Below are positions 1 to 10,100 of a DNA stretch of 64,000 bases, piece after piece (within the stretch, counting starts at the first letter, position 1; each line of letters begins with the position of its first letter). Source of the stretch: Tannerellaceae bacterium (lineage in GTDB: Bacteria; Bacteroidota; Bacteroidia; Bacteroidales; Tannerellaceae). Location of the stretch: assembly GCA_031280435.1 (NCBI GenBank), contig JAITGS010000046.1, positions 1 to 64,000 on the forward strand. Direction: 5' to 3'. The notes beneath the pieces were generated by a model that was given only the letters and a program-made list of their open reading frames with translations, did not search any database and was not told where the DNA came from. The position numbers and the translations under genes are program-made.

Positions 1-258
1 TACATGTTCAGCCGCGGCCCCGCCTGCAGTTACGGCTTCACGACGGACAACAAAGAACTGATCCGGGGGCTCGTAAGCGCAAACGTGGACTACGTCGTAA
101 TAGAGCAGCTTGGGTACGCACACACCGCCATGTACCTCTTCCCGGCCGTGCAAAACAACATCGACCTCTTTCAGGTGGTGATGCACCTCCCCAACCCCGA
201 CACCTGGCTGCTACGCTTCGACCGCACCAAAGCGGCCGAAAGCTTAGCTTCCGAATGA
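1..258 (+). CDS. C-terminal end of an ArnT/GT39-like membrane glycosyltransferase (partial)
   Basis: The frame is open from the first base of the window, so only about the last 85 residues are present. The fragment is soluble and ends after a stretch with VDYVVIEQLGY, YLFPAVQ and a final NPDTWLLRF. From memory this resembles the periplasmic C-terminus of Bacteroidetes dolichyl-phosphate-mannose-type (PMT/ArnT-like) integral membrane glycosyltransferases, which move sugar from a polyprenyl phosphate donor. No membrane segment is visible in this piece, so the family call rests on weak similarity. An ATG at position 4 is internal and should not be taken as the start. Confidence 0.5.
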   Translation, partial: YMFSRGPACSYGFTTDNKELIRGLVSANVDYVVIEQLGYAHTAMYLFPAVQNNIDLFQVVMHLPNPDTWLLRFDRTKAAESLASE

Positions 259-275
259 TGCATCATTTACCGCTG

Positions 276-410
276 CGCTAAATGCTAAGGCGGGGGATCG
301 CTAAATGCTAAGGCGGGGGATCGCTAAATGCTAAGGCGGGGGATCGCTAAATGCTAAGGCAGGGGATCGCTAAATGCTAAGGCAGGGGATCGCTAAATGC
401 TAAGGCAGGG
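276..410. repeat. Tandem array R1, 23-bp unit, six copies
   Basis: Six head-to-tail copies of a 23-bp unit start at 276, 299, 322, 345, 368 and 391 (the last is cut short). The unit begins CGCTAAATGCTAAGG and ends in a G-run. The first three copies read GCGGGGG and the last three GCAGGGG, so the variants are clustered, as expected from stepwise duplication. It lies between two genes on the same strand. It is the only array of the window whose period is not close to 21 or 41-42 bp. Confidence 0.9.
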
Positions 411-531
411 AAGAGAGGCCGGGACAGGGCGGCGGGCGGCACAAAAATAGCGGCGCCATTAAACTATTGAGGCGTGGGCTTGTCTAAACTGCAATTTAGA
501 AATCATGTATTAATACAATAAGCTTATTATT

Positions 532-1632
532 ATGAGGAAGAAAATGAGATGGGGCATCATTGCCGTCATTGTTTTATTTATTATCGGGATGATTGCATAT
601 CCTTCTATTCGTAAACTCTTCGGAAGTGATGATGAGGCAACGGGCGCGCCGGGGCCAAGCGATTCGCCGTACAGGAGGCCGGCTCTCAACATCAATGCCG
701 AAATACTGCGGCCCCAGGAACTTACAGACAAGATAATCACCATAGGCACGGCCATTCCCGACGAGGAAGTGGACCTGTCGTTTGAAACATCGGGCAAGAT
801 TGTGGGTATATATTTCAAGGAAGGGACGCACGTGAAGCAGGGCGACTTGCTGGCCAAGATAAACGACAGGCCCATGCAGGCGCAGCTCAAGAAGCTGGAA
901 GCCGAGGTGCCTCTGGCTCGCGACAGAGTGTATCGCCAGAGGGCGCTCCTGGAGAAGGATGCCGTTAGCCGGGAGGCTTTCGAGCAGGTCACAACCGACT
1001 ACGAGAAGCTCATGGCCGACATTGAGCTGGTGAAGGCCAACATACTGCTGACCGAGCTGAGGGCGCCCTTCGACGGCATCATTGGCCTCCGATCGGTGAG
1101 CGAAGGAGCCTACGCTACGCCGGCCACTCAGATAGTGAAACTCACCAAGGTATCGCCCATAAAGATTGAGTTTTCGGTGAACGAGAGCCATGCCGCCGAC
1201 ATATCCGAAGGCACTCCCATCATCTTCCGCCTTGAGAACTCCGAACGCGGCATGCGCGAGTACGGCGCCAAGGTATATGCCGTCGAAAGCAAAATGGACC
1301 TCGCCACGCGCACCATGAGGGTGAGGGCCACCTATCCAAACGAACGCGAAGAAGTGCAGCCCGGCCGGTACGTATCGGTAGAAGTAAGCAAACATGAGAT
1401 TAAGAATGCTCTGACGGTGCCCAGCGAAGCTATCATCCCCGAAATGGGGCGCAACATAGTATACCTGTACGGCGCCGGCGAAGCAAAGTACACCGAGATT
1501 ATCACCGGGCTGCGAACCGAGAGCCGCGTGCAGGTGCTCGGAGGGCTGTCGGAAGGCGATACGCTGATCACCACCGGCGTGATGCAGCTGCGTTCGGGCA
1601 TGAAGGTTACGATTGATAATATAACCCAATAG
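532..1632 (+). CDS. RND efflux periplasmic adaptor (membrane fusion protein)
   Basis: Adaptor subunit linking an inner-membrane RND pump to an outer-membrane channel. Residues 8-28 form a hydrophobic N-terminal anchor; there is no lipobox cysteine. The biotinyl-lipoyl-like halves are visible around GIYFKEGTHVKQGDLLAKI and LRAPFDGIIGLRSVSEG, separated by a charged helical hairpin at roughly residues 110-165, followed by beta-barrel and membrane-proximal domains. At 366 residues it has the usual length of the HlyD/AcrA family. The stop is 2 bp before the pump gene and the three genes form one operon. An alternative ATG lies at 544. Substrate cannot be inferred. Confidence 0.93.
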   Translation: MRKKMRWGIIAVIVLFIIGMIAYPSIRKLFGSDDEATGAPGPSDSPYRRPALNINAEILRPQELTDKIITIGTAIPDEEVDLSFETSGKIVGIYFKEGTHVKQGDLLAKINDRPMQAQLKKLEAEVPLARDRVYRQRALLEKDAVSREAFEQVTTDYEKLMADIELVKANILLTELRAPFDGIIGLRSVSEGAYATPATQIVKLTKVSPIKIEFSVNESHAADISEGTPIIFRLENSERGMREYGAKVYAVESKMDLATRTMRVRATYPNEREEVQPGRYVSVEVSKHEIKNALTVPSEAIIPEMGRNIVYLYGAGEAKYTEIITGLRTESRVQVLGGLSEGDTLITTGVMQLRSGMKVTIDNITQ

Positions 1633-1634
1633 CC

Positions 1635-4600
1635 ATGGCCAATATATCGGAACTGAGTATAAAGCGTCCGGTGCTGTCTACCGTGCTGGTGCTGGTGATA
1701 GTGCTGTTCGGGATGATAGGATACAGGTCGCTGGGCGTGCGCGAGTTTCCAAGCGTCGACCAGCCTATAATATCGGTGATGACCACCTACCCCGGCGCTA
1801 ATGCCGAGGTCATCATGAACCAGATAACGGAGCCGCTGGAGCAGAACATCAACGGCATCCCCGGCATACGCTCGCTCAGCAGCGTGAGCAGCCAGGGCAT
1901 GAGCCGCATCACGGTAGAGTTCGAGCTGTCGGTAGACCTCGAGACGGCAGCCAACGACGTGCGCGACAAGGTATCCCGCGCGCAGCGCTATCTCCCTCGC
2001 GACTGCGATCCTCCGACGGTATCCAAGGCCGATGCCGACGCCACTCCCATCATACAGATAGGCGTGCGCAGCAGCAGCCGCTCGCTCATGGAGCTTAGCG
2101 AGATAGCCGAACTTGTGGTGAAGGAGCGCCTGCAAACGATTCAGAACGTGAGCGGCGTCGAGATATGGGGACAGAAGCGATACTCCATGCGCCTGTGGCT
2201 CGACCCGGCCAAGATGGCCGGCTACGGCGTCACGACGCTCGACGTCCGAAGCGCTGTGGAGGCCGAGAACATAGAGCTGCCTTCGGGCAGCATAGAGGGC
2301 AATACCGTAGAGTTGTCCATTCGCACGCTGGGGCTGATGACAACGGCCAAGCAGTTCAACGATCTGATCGTGAAGGAGAGCGGCGACAATATAGTTCGCT
2401 TCAGCGATATAGGACGAGCCGAGCTGGCCCCCGAAGACCTTAAGAGCTTCCTCAAGCGCAACGGCGAGCCCATGGTTATCAACGTCATCATACCGCAGCC
2501 CGGCGCCAATCACATAGAGATAGCCGACGAAGCCTACAACCGCATAGAGCAGCTCACGAAAGACCTCCCGGAGGATGTATCCATAGAAGTGATATACGAC
2601 AACACCCGCTTCATACGCGCATCGATCAACGAGGTTCAGCAAACCATATACGAAGCCTTCTTCATAGTGGTAATCGTCATCTTCCTCTTCCTGCGGGACT
2701 GGCGCGTAACGCTGGTGCCTGTGGTGGTCATTCCGGTATCTATCATAGGCACATTCTTTGTGATGTACTTAGCCGGATTCTCCATCAATGTGCTGACCAT
2801 GCTCGCCGTAGTGCTCTCGGTGGGCCTTGTAGTGGACGACGCCATAGTGATGGCCGAGAACATATACGTGAGGATAGAGAACGGCAAGGAGCCCCGCGAG
2901 GCCGGCATAGAAGGTTCGAGGGAGATATTCTTTGCCATTATATCCACCACGCTGACGCTGGTATCCGTATTCCTCCCCATAGTCTTCATGCAGGGAATGA
3001 CCGGGAGGCTCTTCAAGGAGTTCAGCATAGTGCTGGCCGGAGCCGTGGCCATCTCGGCCTTCGTAGCCCTCACCTTCACGCCCATGCTCTCCACCAAGAT
3101 GCTGCGGTACAGAGACAAGAAGAACTGGCTCTATCGCGTGACCGAACCCTTCTTCGACGGCCTCAACCGCCTCTATGCCGGAACGCTCAACGCCTTCCTG
3201 CGCCGCAGGTGGATAGCCATAGTTATCACGCTCGTTCTGTTGGCATCCATCTTCTACCTCTGGCAAAAGATACCGTCCGAGCTGTCGCCGCTGGAAGACC
3301 GATCGCAGATCAACGTCAACATACGCGGGCCCGAAGGAGCCACCTTCGAGTTCGTCCGTGACTTTGCCGAGCAGCTGGGAGCCATCACCGATTCCATCAT
3401 TCCCGAACGCCGCTCCGTAATGCTGCGCAGCTTCGGAGGCAACGGGGGCATGGGCATAGTGCTGCCCGACATACACGAGCGCAAGCGGACGCAGATGGAA
3501 ATAGCCGCCGCAATGTCCGAAGCCGTCAGGAAGGAAACACGTGCGAGAGCCTTCGTACAGCAAAACTCCACCTTCGGAGGCCAGCGGCAGGGCATGCCGG
3601 TGCAGTACGTCCTTCAGGCAACCAACATAGAGAAGCTGCGCGAGTTCATTCCCCCGTTTTTGGCCAAAGTAAGCGAGAGCCCCGTGTTTCAGATGGCCGA
3701 CGTCAACCTTAAATTCACCAAGCCCGAAACCCGCATAGCGATCAACCGAGACAAGGCATCCCTGCTCGGCGTGAGCACCCGAAACATAGCCCAGACCCTG
3801 CAATACGCACTCAGTGGGCAGCGCATGGGATATTATTACATGAACGGCAAGCAGTATCAGATACTCGGCGAGATAAACCGGCAGCAGCGCAACATGCCCC
3901 TCTACCTCAAGTCCATCTACGTCCGCAGCAGCAGCAATGCCATGATACAGCTCGACAACCTCGTGGACCTCGTGGAAGACGTAGCGCCGCCTCAGCTGTA
4001 TCGCTACAACCGCTTCGTGGCCGCCACCGTGTCCAGCGGGCTCAGCCCGGGATATACCATAGGCGACGGCCTCAACGAGATGGACCGCATAGCCGCCGAA
4101 GTGCTCGACGAATCCTTCCGCACAGCCCTCAGCGGCGAGTCCAAGGAGTTCCGCGAGAGCTCCAACAGCCTGATGTTCGCACTCGTGCTGGCGCTCTTCA
4201 TGATATACCTTGTGCTGGCCGCACAGTTCGAGAGCTTCAAAGACCCGCTGATCGTGATGTTCACCGTGCCGCTTGCCATCTCCGGAGCCCTGATCTTCAT
4301 GAGCATGTCCGGCATCACCATGAATATCTTCAGCCAGATAGGAATAATAATGCTGATAGGCCTTGTGGCCAAGAACGGAATACTCATAGTAGAATTTGCC
4401 AACCAGAGGCAGGAAGCAGGCAGCCTTATGGGCGAAGCCATCCGAACAGCATCGGCCCAGAGGCTGCGACCCATACTGATGACCAGCTTCGCCACCATAG
4501 TAGGACTGCTGCCGCTCGTATTCGCCTCCGGCGAAGGAGCCAACGGACGAATAGCCATGGGAGTATCCGTAGTAGGAGGCATGCTCGTATCCACCTTCCT

Positions 4601-4670
4601 CACGCTCTACATAGTTCCGGCCATGTACAACTATATCTCAACCGACCGCCATAAAAAAACAACAAAATGA
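1635..4670 (+). CDS. RND multidrug efflux permease (AcrB/HAE1 type)
   Basis: Proton-driven inner-membrane pump of 1011 residues, typical for the family. The order TM1 (about 11-30), large periplasmic loop, TM2-6, central loop, TM7, second periplasmic loop, TM8-12 is recognisable. The proton-relay aspartates of TM4 are present as adjacent D401-D402 within VGLVVDDAIVMAEN, equivalent to the AcrB pair. The gene sits between its adaptor (2-bp gap) and a TolC-type channel gene that overlaps its stop by 4 bp, so translation is probably coupled. It is likely to export drugs, detergents or metabolites rather than metals, but that is inference. Confidence 0.96.
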   Translation: MANISELSIKRPVLSTVLVLVIVLFGMIGYRSLGVREFPSVDQPIISVMTTYPGANAEVIMNQITEPLEQNINGIPGIRSLSSVSSQGMSRITVEFELSVDLETAANDVRDKVSRAQRYLPRDCDPPTVSKADADATPIIQIGVRSSSRSLMELSEIAELVVKERLQTIQNVSGVEIWGQKRYSMRLWLDPAKMAGYGVTTLDVRSAVEAENIELPSGSIEGNTVELSIRTLGLMTTAKQFNDLIVKESGDNIVRFSDIGRAELAPEDLKSFLKRNGEPMVINVIIPQPGANHIEIADEAYNRIEQLTKDLPEDVSIEVIYDNTRFIRASINEVQQTIYEAFFIVVIVIFLFLRDWRVTLVPVVVIPVSIIGTFFVMYLAGFSINVLTMLAVVLSVGLVVDDAIVMAENIYVRIENGKEPREAGIEGSREIFFAIISTTLTLVSVFLPIVFMQGMTGRLFKEFSIVLAGAVAISAFVALTFTPMLSTKMLRYRDKKNWLYRVTEPFFDGLNRLYAGTLNAFLRRRWIAIVITLVLLASIFYLWQKIPSELSPLEDRSQINVNIRGPEGATFEFVRDFAEQLGAITDSIIPERRSVMLRSFGGNGGMGIVLPDIHERKRTQMEIAAAMSEAVRKETRARAFVQQNSTFGGQRQGMPVQYVLQATNIEKLREFIPPFLAKVSESPVFQMADVNLKFTKPETRIAINRDKASLLGVSTRNIAQTLQYALSGQRMGYYYMNGKQYQILGEINRQQRNMPLYLKSIYVRSSSNAMIQLDNLVDLVEDVAPPQLYRYNRFVAATVSSGLSPGYTIGDGLNEMDRIAAEVLDESFRTALSGESKEFRESSNSLMFALVLALFMIYLVLAAQFESFKDPLIVMFTVPLAISGALIFMSMSGITMNIFSQIGIIMLIGLVAKNGILIVEFANQRQEAGSLMGEAIRTASAQRLRPILMTSFATIVGLLPLVFASGEGANGRIAMGVSVVGGMLVSTFLTLYIVPAMYNYISTDRHKKTTK

Positions 4671-6028
4671 AGACGAACCCCGCTAAGACGAATCACCGCA
4701 GGATGAAAACATACCTCCTCGGCCTCGCCCTGACAGGCATCCCCCTCATAGCCTCGGCCCAAAACTCCGCTCAGCAGGTATACAGCCTCGGCAGATGCAT
4801 AGAAACAGGGCTCAGCCGAAACTATTCCATACGCATAGTGCGCAACGAACAGCTCGTGGCCAACAACAACGCCACGCCCGGGGCCGCCGGATACCTGCCC
4901 ACCGTCGACCTGAGCGGAGGACTGAACGGCAACCTCAACTCCGCCCGCAACGCCACCGACAACGGCACAGACAGCCAAAACAACATAGCCTCCGAAGCGG
5001 CCAACGCCAACCTCAGCCTCGCCTGGACCATATTCGACGGCTTCGGCATACAGGCCGAATACTCCCGCCTCAAGGAGCTCAGGAGCATGGGCGAACTCAG
5101 CACCCGCATGAGCATAGAAGACTTCATCGCCTCCGTATCCGCCGACTATTACACCCTCATCCGGCAAATGACCCGCCTGGCCAACCTCACCTCCACCCTC
5201 AGCCTCTCGCGCGAGAGACTGCGCATAGTGGAAGAGCGATACTCCATAGGCTCCATGTCGCGCCTCGACCTCCAGCAGGCGCAGGTAGACTTCAACGCCG
5301 ACAGCTCCGCACTGCTCAATCAGCTCGAAACACTGCACCGCGCACGCACACAGCTCAACCGGCTCATGGCCTTCGACAACATAGACGAAGCCATAGCCCT
5401 GGCCGACTCCGTCATACGCCCAAACGCCTTCCTCGACGAAGCAGAGCTACGCAAAAGCACTATGGAGAACAACGTATCCATACTGATGGCCAACAAAAAC
5501 ATCAGCCTTTCGCAGCTCGAACTCAAGAAAGCAAAGAGCCGCAGCTATCCCTATCTCCGCCTCAATGCAGGATACGGATACACCGCCACCAATCCCGGCC
5601 CGGCAGCCAACGACCTCCAGCAGCGCTTCGGGCTCAACTACGGCCTCACCGTAGGCATCAGCATCTTCGACGGATTCAACCGAAAGCGAGAGCAGCGCAA
5701 TGCCGCCATCGCCATCCAAAACCGCGAACTCCGGCTCGAAGACCTCCGCCTAAGCCTCAAAACCGACATGAGCAACCAGTGGATGGCCTACGAAAACAAC
5801 CTCAACCTCTGGGAGCTGGAGAAATCGAACCGCATAGCCGCACAGGAAAACTATCGCATAGCCCTCGAACGCTATCGCCTCGGCGACCTTTCGGGCATAC
5901 AGCTCCGCGAAGCTCAAAACAGCCTCCTCAACGCCGAAGAGCGGCAGTCCATTGCCGAATACGCCACCAAGCTATGCGAAATCTCCCTCCTCCAGCTAAG
6001 CGGCCGCATTATCGACATGGTTGAATAG
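4667..6028 (+). CDS. TolC-family outer-membrane efflux channel
   Basis: Outer-membrane factor of the tripartite pump. The ATG overlaps the permease stop (ATGA). A second ATG at 4703 begins a cleaner signal peptide (MKTYLLGLALTGIPLIASA) and may be the true start; I kept 4667 because of the overlap. The mature part has the duplicated TolC layout: two copies of long alpha-helical segments with short beta strands, for example RYSIGSMSRLDLQQAQ in the first half and RYRLGDLSGIQLREAQ in the second. Length (453 residues) fits the family. A 41-bp repeat array follows the stop. Confidence 0.92.
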   Translation: MKTNPAKTNHRRMKTYLLGLALTGIPLIASAQNSAQQVYSLGRCIETGLSRNYSIRIVRNEQLVANNNATPGAAGYLPTVDLSGGLNGNLNSARNATDNGTDSQNNIASEAANANLSLAWTIFDGFGIQAEYSRLKELRSMGELSTRMSIEDFIASVSADYYTLIRQMTRLANLTSTLSLSRERLRIVEERYSIGSMSRLDLQQAQVDFNADSSALLNQLETLHRARTQLNRLMAFDNIDEAIALADSVIRPNAFLDEAELRKSTMENNVSILMANKNISLSQLELKKAKSRSYPYLRLNAGYGYTATNPGPAANDLQQRFGLNYGLTVGISIFDGFNRKREQRNAAIAIQNRELRLEDLRLSLKTDMSNQWMAYENNLNLWELEKSNRIAAQENYRIALERYRLGDLSGIQLREAQNSLLNAEERQSIAEYATKLCEISLLQLSGRIIDMVE

Positions 6029-6060
6029 TATGAGCCCGAAAATTTCCCCCCAAAAAAATC

Positions 6061-6380
6061 AGCCCCTCTAAGGACTTAGATAGCTTGCGGAAAAAAAATT
6101 CAGGCTATCTAAGGACTTAGATAGCTTGCAGAAAAAAAATTCAGCCCATCTAAGGACTTAGAAAGCTTGCAGAAAAAAAATCCGGCCCATCTAAGTCCTT
6201 AGATGGCTTGCGGAAAAAAATTTCAGCCCATCTAAGGACTTAGATAGCTTGCGGAAAAAAAATTCAGCCCATCTAAGGACTTAGAAAGCTTGCGGGAAAA
6301 AAATTCAGCCCATCTAAGGACTTAGATGGCTTGCGGAAAAAAAAATCAGCCCATCTAAGGACTTAGATGGCCTCCGGAAA
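6061..6380. repeat. Tandem array R2, 41-bp unit with a hairpin in each copy, eight copies
   Basis: Eight units spaced exactly 41 bp apart (TCTAAG begins at 6067, 6108, 6149, 6190, 6231, 6272, 6313, 6354). Each unit has a near-perfect inverted repeat (CCATCTAAG-GA-CTTAGATGG), then GCTTGCGG and a run of seven to nine A. In unit 2 both arms change together (GCTATC with GATAGC), so pairing is kept. In unit 4 (6187-6206) the central GA reads TC, as if the palindrome had been inverted. The array fills the space between two convergent genes. Read on the minus strand each hairpin is followed after a few bases by a T-run, so it could act as a weak terminator. Confidence 0.95.
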
Positions 6381-6505
6381 GAGAGGCTCGGATTTCATTA
6401 AATGCAGAAACTCAGCCGATTAACATTTTTTTTGTTGCGAAATGCCCGGTGGGCTGAGCAAGAATAGGGCTTGCCGTGCCGCATCCGCTCCTGCCTCGGA
6501 TTTGC

Positions 6506-7156
6506 TTAAGGACACAGTCCGGGGGCAGGCCGACTGCCGGCGCCGGCGTCTAAGGCTCGGAAGCAATAGCCTTGGCCCAGCAGCCATTCTATGGAGTGGG
6601 GGAGGGCCGCCTTCATGTTCCGCTCGGCTTTGAGCGAGTCGTGAAATACTATGATAGAGCCGTTTCGGGTGTAGCGGCGAACGTTGCGGAATACATCGGC
6701 CGGGCTGACATGCGGGCTGTAATCGCGGGTGACTACGTCCCACATTATGATGCTGTATTGCTTTCGCAGGGCGGCCGTTTGCCGCAGGCGCAGATGCCCG
6801 TGGGGCGGGCGGAAGAGGCTGCTCCGGATGTGCCGAGCGGCTTTCTCTACGTTGGCTATATAGTCGGAGGTGCGGGTGCGGAGGCCTTGCAGGTGGTTGA
6901 AGGTGTGGTTGCCGACGGAATGTCCCGCACTGAGGATGGCGTCGTAGAGGTGGGGATGCCGGGCGACGTTATCGCCTACGCAAAAGAATGTGGCCTGGAT
7001 GCCGAAGCCGGCGAGCGTATCCAAAACCCAGGGGGTGATATTGGGAATCGGGCCGTCGTCGAATGTGAGGTAAACACATTTTTCGTTGGCCGGCTTTCTC
7101 CATATCGCCCCCCGGAAGAGCGCCCTGTACAGCCGGGGCGGTTGCTCTATAAGCAT
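6506..7156 (-). CDS. NodB-type polysaccharide deacetylase
   Basis: Predicted metal-dependent deacetylase of N-acetylated glycans (peptidoglycan, chitin-like or surface polysaccharide). The NodB motifs are clear: TFDDGP (motif 1), HTFNHL in place of the usual H(S/T)xxH motif 2, RPPHG (motif 3) and a late IIVFHDS. The start at 7156 (MLIEQPPRL) is chosen because it lies 4 bp after the stop of the upstream gene; a longer frame to 7264 would overlap that gene. The protein has 216 residues and no obvious signal peptide, which is odd for a secreted enzyme. It is the last gene of a three-gene minus-strand operon. Confidence 0.88.
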   Translation of the reverse strand: MLIEQPPRLYRALFRGAIWRKPANEKCVYLTFDDGPIPNITPWVLDTLAGFGIQATFFCVGDNVARHPHLYDAILSAGHSVGNHTFNHLQGLRTRTSDYIANVEKAARHIRSSLFRPPHGHLRLRQTAALRKQYSIIMWDVVTRDYSPHVSPADVFRNVRRYTRNGSIIVFHDSLKAERNMKAALPHSIEWLLGQGYCFRALDAGAGSRPAPGLCP

Positions 7157-7160
7157 TGGC

Positions 7161-10100
7161 TTACTGGCGGTTCTGCTGCGGGAATACTTTTGAGTAGGTT
7201 GATGCGTAGTACTCGAACTGCTGCTTGTATGCGCCGGCCACCTCGGATTGATGCTCTTCGGCAAAGCGTATGGCTTCGCTCATGATATAGAGGTTGTTCT
7301 CCACGTTTTGCCGTATGGTTTTCATCATTGGAGGGCTCAGGCGGCAGTACCAGTTCAGGTTCTGGTTCGATATACGGAGTATCTCGGCAAAGACCTTTTC
7401 GCCTTTTTCCTTTTCGCCGAGGCGGAAATAAAACTCGGCTATGTACCATGCGTGGACGTCCATGGGAATGTTTTCGGGCGGCAGCACTTCCACGCATTTG
7501 TCGAGCACCTGTATGGCCTTCTCTTTTTGTCCTTCGGCCATGAGGGCTCTGGCGAGCTGTGCGAAGATGTTTGTGCGATAGGATTTGCACATGCGCATGG
7601 AGTTCTCGTCTATGTATATGGCGGGCAGCGAGTCGTTTTTGAACAGGCGCCGGATGGGGTTGGTGTCCGGCTTGATGTTATCGACGCCTCCCCATTTGAA
7701 TTTGTTCATCACGTTGTCAAACATCTTTTCGGTGTTGATGCCGAGCTGCGGATTGCTTTTGACGTCGAGCGGCACTATGCGGTAGGTAAGTCCGTGCTGC
7801 TGAAAGTATCCGTCGAGGCGAACGTACTGGTCCGACTGCACGGTGATGGCGTAGTACATAGGGCGCTTCCAGTTGTTGGTGCGAATCATGTCGAGTATGG
7901 CGAGCTCCTGCTTTCCGAGGTAGGATTTGCCTTCAAGGTTGATGGGCATTTCCTTGAGGATATATGGTTCGTGCTCTTTGGGCAGGACATTGTTGGCTAC
8001 AACGGCAGCCGAGTCAACCTTGTAGACGAGGTGCTGGGTGGGTATGAAAGCTATCTGATCGTCAAGGCCGGGGAGCTTCTTGGTGCGTTCGTCGTTAGAG
8101 CGCACAAAGTCGAGCGCCCATCCGAGGTCGACGGGCTGCTCGAGGGCCTGTATGATGCGTGTGTTGTCGCGCGCGGTTCCCATGCGGTAGTCTTCGTAGC
8201 TCCAGGATATTGGCAGGGGGTCGGATTCGTAGGCCTGGCGCTTCATCTGATTCATGTACCAGTCGGTTTGCAGGTAGCTGGTGTTGCAAACGCGGACGTC
8301 TGTGCGTATGCCTTCTACCTCCTGAGCGTACCAGAGCGGGAAGGTGTCGTTGTCGCCATTGGTGAAGATGATTGCGTTGGGCTCGCATGAGTGCAGGTAG
8401 TTGCTCCCGAAGTCGTGACACATGTATCGTCCGGAGCGGTCGTGATCGTCCCATGTTTGTCCGGCCATCTGGAAGGGGATAATGAGGCATATAGCGGCTG
8501 CAACTCCTGCTGCTACTATTGCCGGCGCCTTGGCGTATCGCTCCAGAAGCTTGGCTACGCCGGCTACTCCGAAGCCTATCCATATCGTGAAGGCGTAGAA
8601 GGAGGCTGCGTATGCATAGTCGCGCTCGCGGGGCTGGTCGGTGTACTGATTAAGGTAGAGTACTATGGCTAAGCCGGTCATGAAGAAGAGCGCGAGGGTG
8701 ATGAAGAAGCTGTGCGCTCCTTTCTGTCCGGCCAGCGCCTGATAGAAGAGCCCTATTAGTCCGAGCAGCAGGGGCAGCATGTAATACACGTTGTGGGCTT
8801 TGTTGTTGGCCATGTCGTAGGGCTGATTGTCGGAAGGGCCGAGCCGCGGCTCGTCGATGAACTTGATGCCGCTAATCCAGTTGCCGTTAAGTATGCCGCC
8901 TTCGCCCTGTATGTCGTTTTGCCGTCCGGCAAAGTTCCACATGAAGTATCGCAGGTACATGAAGGATACCTGGTATCTGAAGAAGAACCTGAGGTTCTCC
9001 CCGAAGGTTGGCTTCATCACCGACTTCTGCTCCTGTCCCTGATAGTAGGTCACGGGAGTTCCCTTGAAGCCTGCCCAGCTCTTGTATCCTTCGATGTGAT
9101 GCGGCTGCGTGTCGTACATGCGCGGGAAGAGGGTGTTGAGCTCGTCTACGTACTTGTATTCGCGCTTGTGATTCGTAACAATGTAGCGGTCGCGCTCGTC
9201 GGACGATTTCTTGACGGTGCGGCTCCATACCGGCTCTCCTTCGGTGTATTGCGGTATGAGCTTATTGCCTTCGGCAACGTATTTGATGTCCGAAACGAAG
9301 GTGGGCCCATACAGCAGAGGCGTATCGCCGTATTGCTCGCGAGCCAGATAGGTTCGCAGAGTGAATATGTCTTTGGGATCGTTCTGATTCATGGGCGTAT
9401 CGGCTGCCGCGCGTATCATGATGAGGGCGAAGGAGGCGTAGCCGATTACAATAACCGTGAGGCACAGCAGCGTTGTGTTCATCAGCTTCAGCTTCACTTC
9501 CTTCATCTTATACAGGAATACGGAGAGTGCTATAATCAGCAGGGCTCCCAGCCAGTATCCGCTGCCTATGAAGGGTATGCCGAGGATGATAATATTGAGC
9601 AGGAATGCGATCTTCAGTTGCTGTGGCCGCACTTTGGCACGCATCGTTTCGTATATGCCCCAAGAGAGCATGGCGGCTGCTATGATTATATAGGCAAAGA
9701 CTCCCGAATTATACGGCAGGCCCATCACATTCACAAGCAGCAGCTCAAAGAGGCCGCATACTTCGACGAGCCCTTGCACCACTCCGTACATCATGATGCC
9801 TACTATGGCAAAGGACAGCAGCAGGGCTATGAGCGTGCCCTTCATGTTCGGATTCGGGAACTTCTTGTAGTAATAAACAAGGACTATGGCCGGGATGCAG
9901 AGCAGGTTCAGGAGGTGAACCCCTATGCTTAGCCCCATCAGATATGCTATCAGGACTATCCATCGATCGGAATGAGGACGATCGGCCACGTCTTCCCATT
10001 TCAAAATGAGCCAGAAGACTAAGGCCGTAAACAGGGATGAGAATGCATACACTTCGCCCTCAACCGCACTGAACCAGAAGGTATCGCTGAAGGTATAGGC

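Noticed and set aside
4795..6024. A 409-residue plus-strand frame inside the TolC-type gene
   Set aside because: Its Arg/His/Gln/Pro-rich composition is typical of a shifted frame of GC-rich coding DNA; the TolC frame is clearly the true one.
6187..6206. R2 hairpins as ordinary terminators of the efflux operon
   Set aside because: On the plus strand the hairpins are followed by A-runs, not T-runs, and eight exact copies at 41 bp are not needed for termination.
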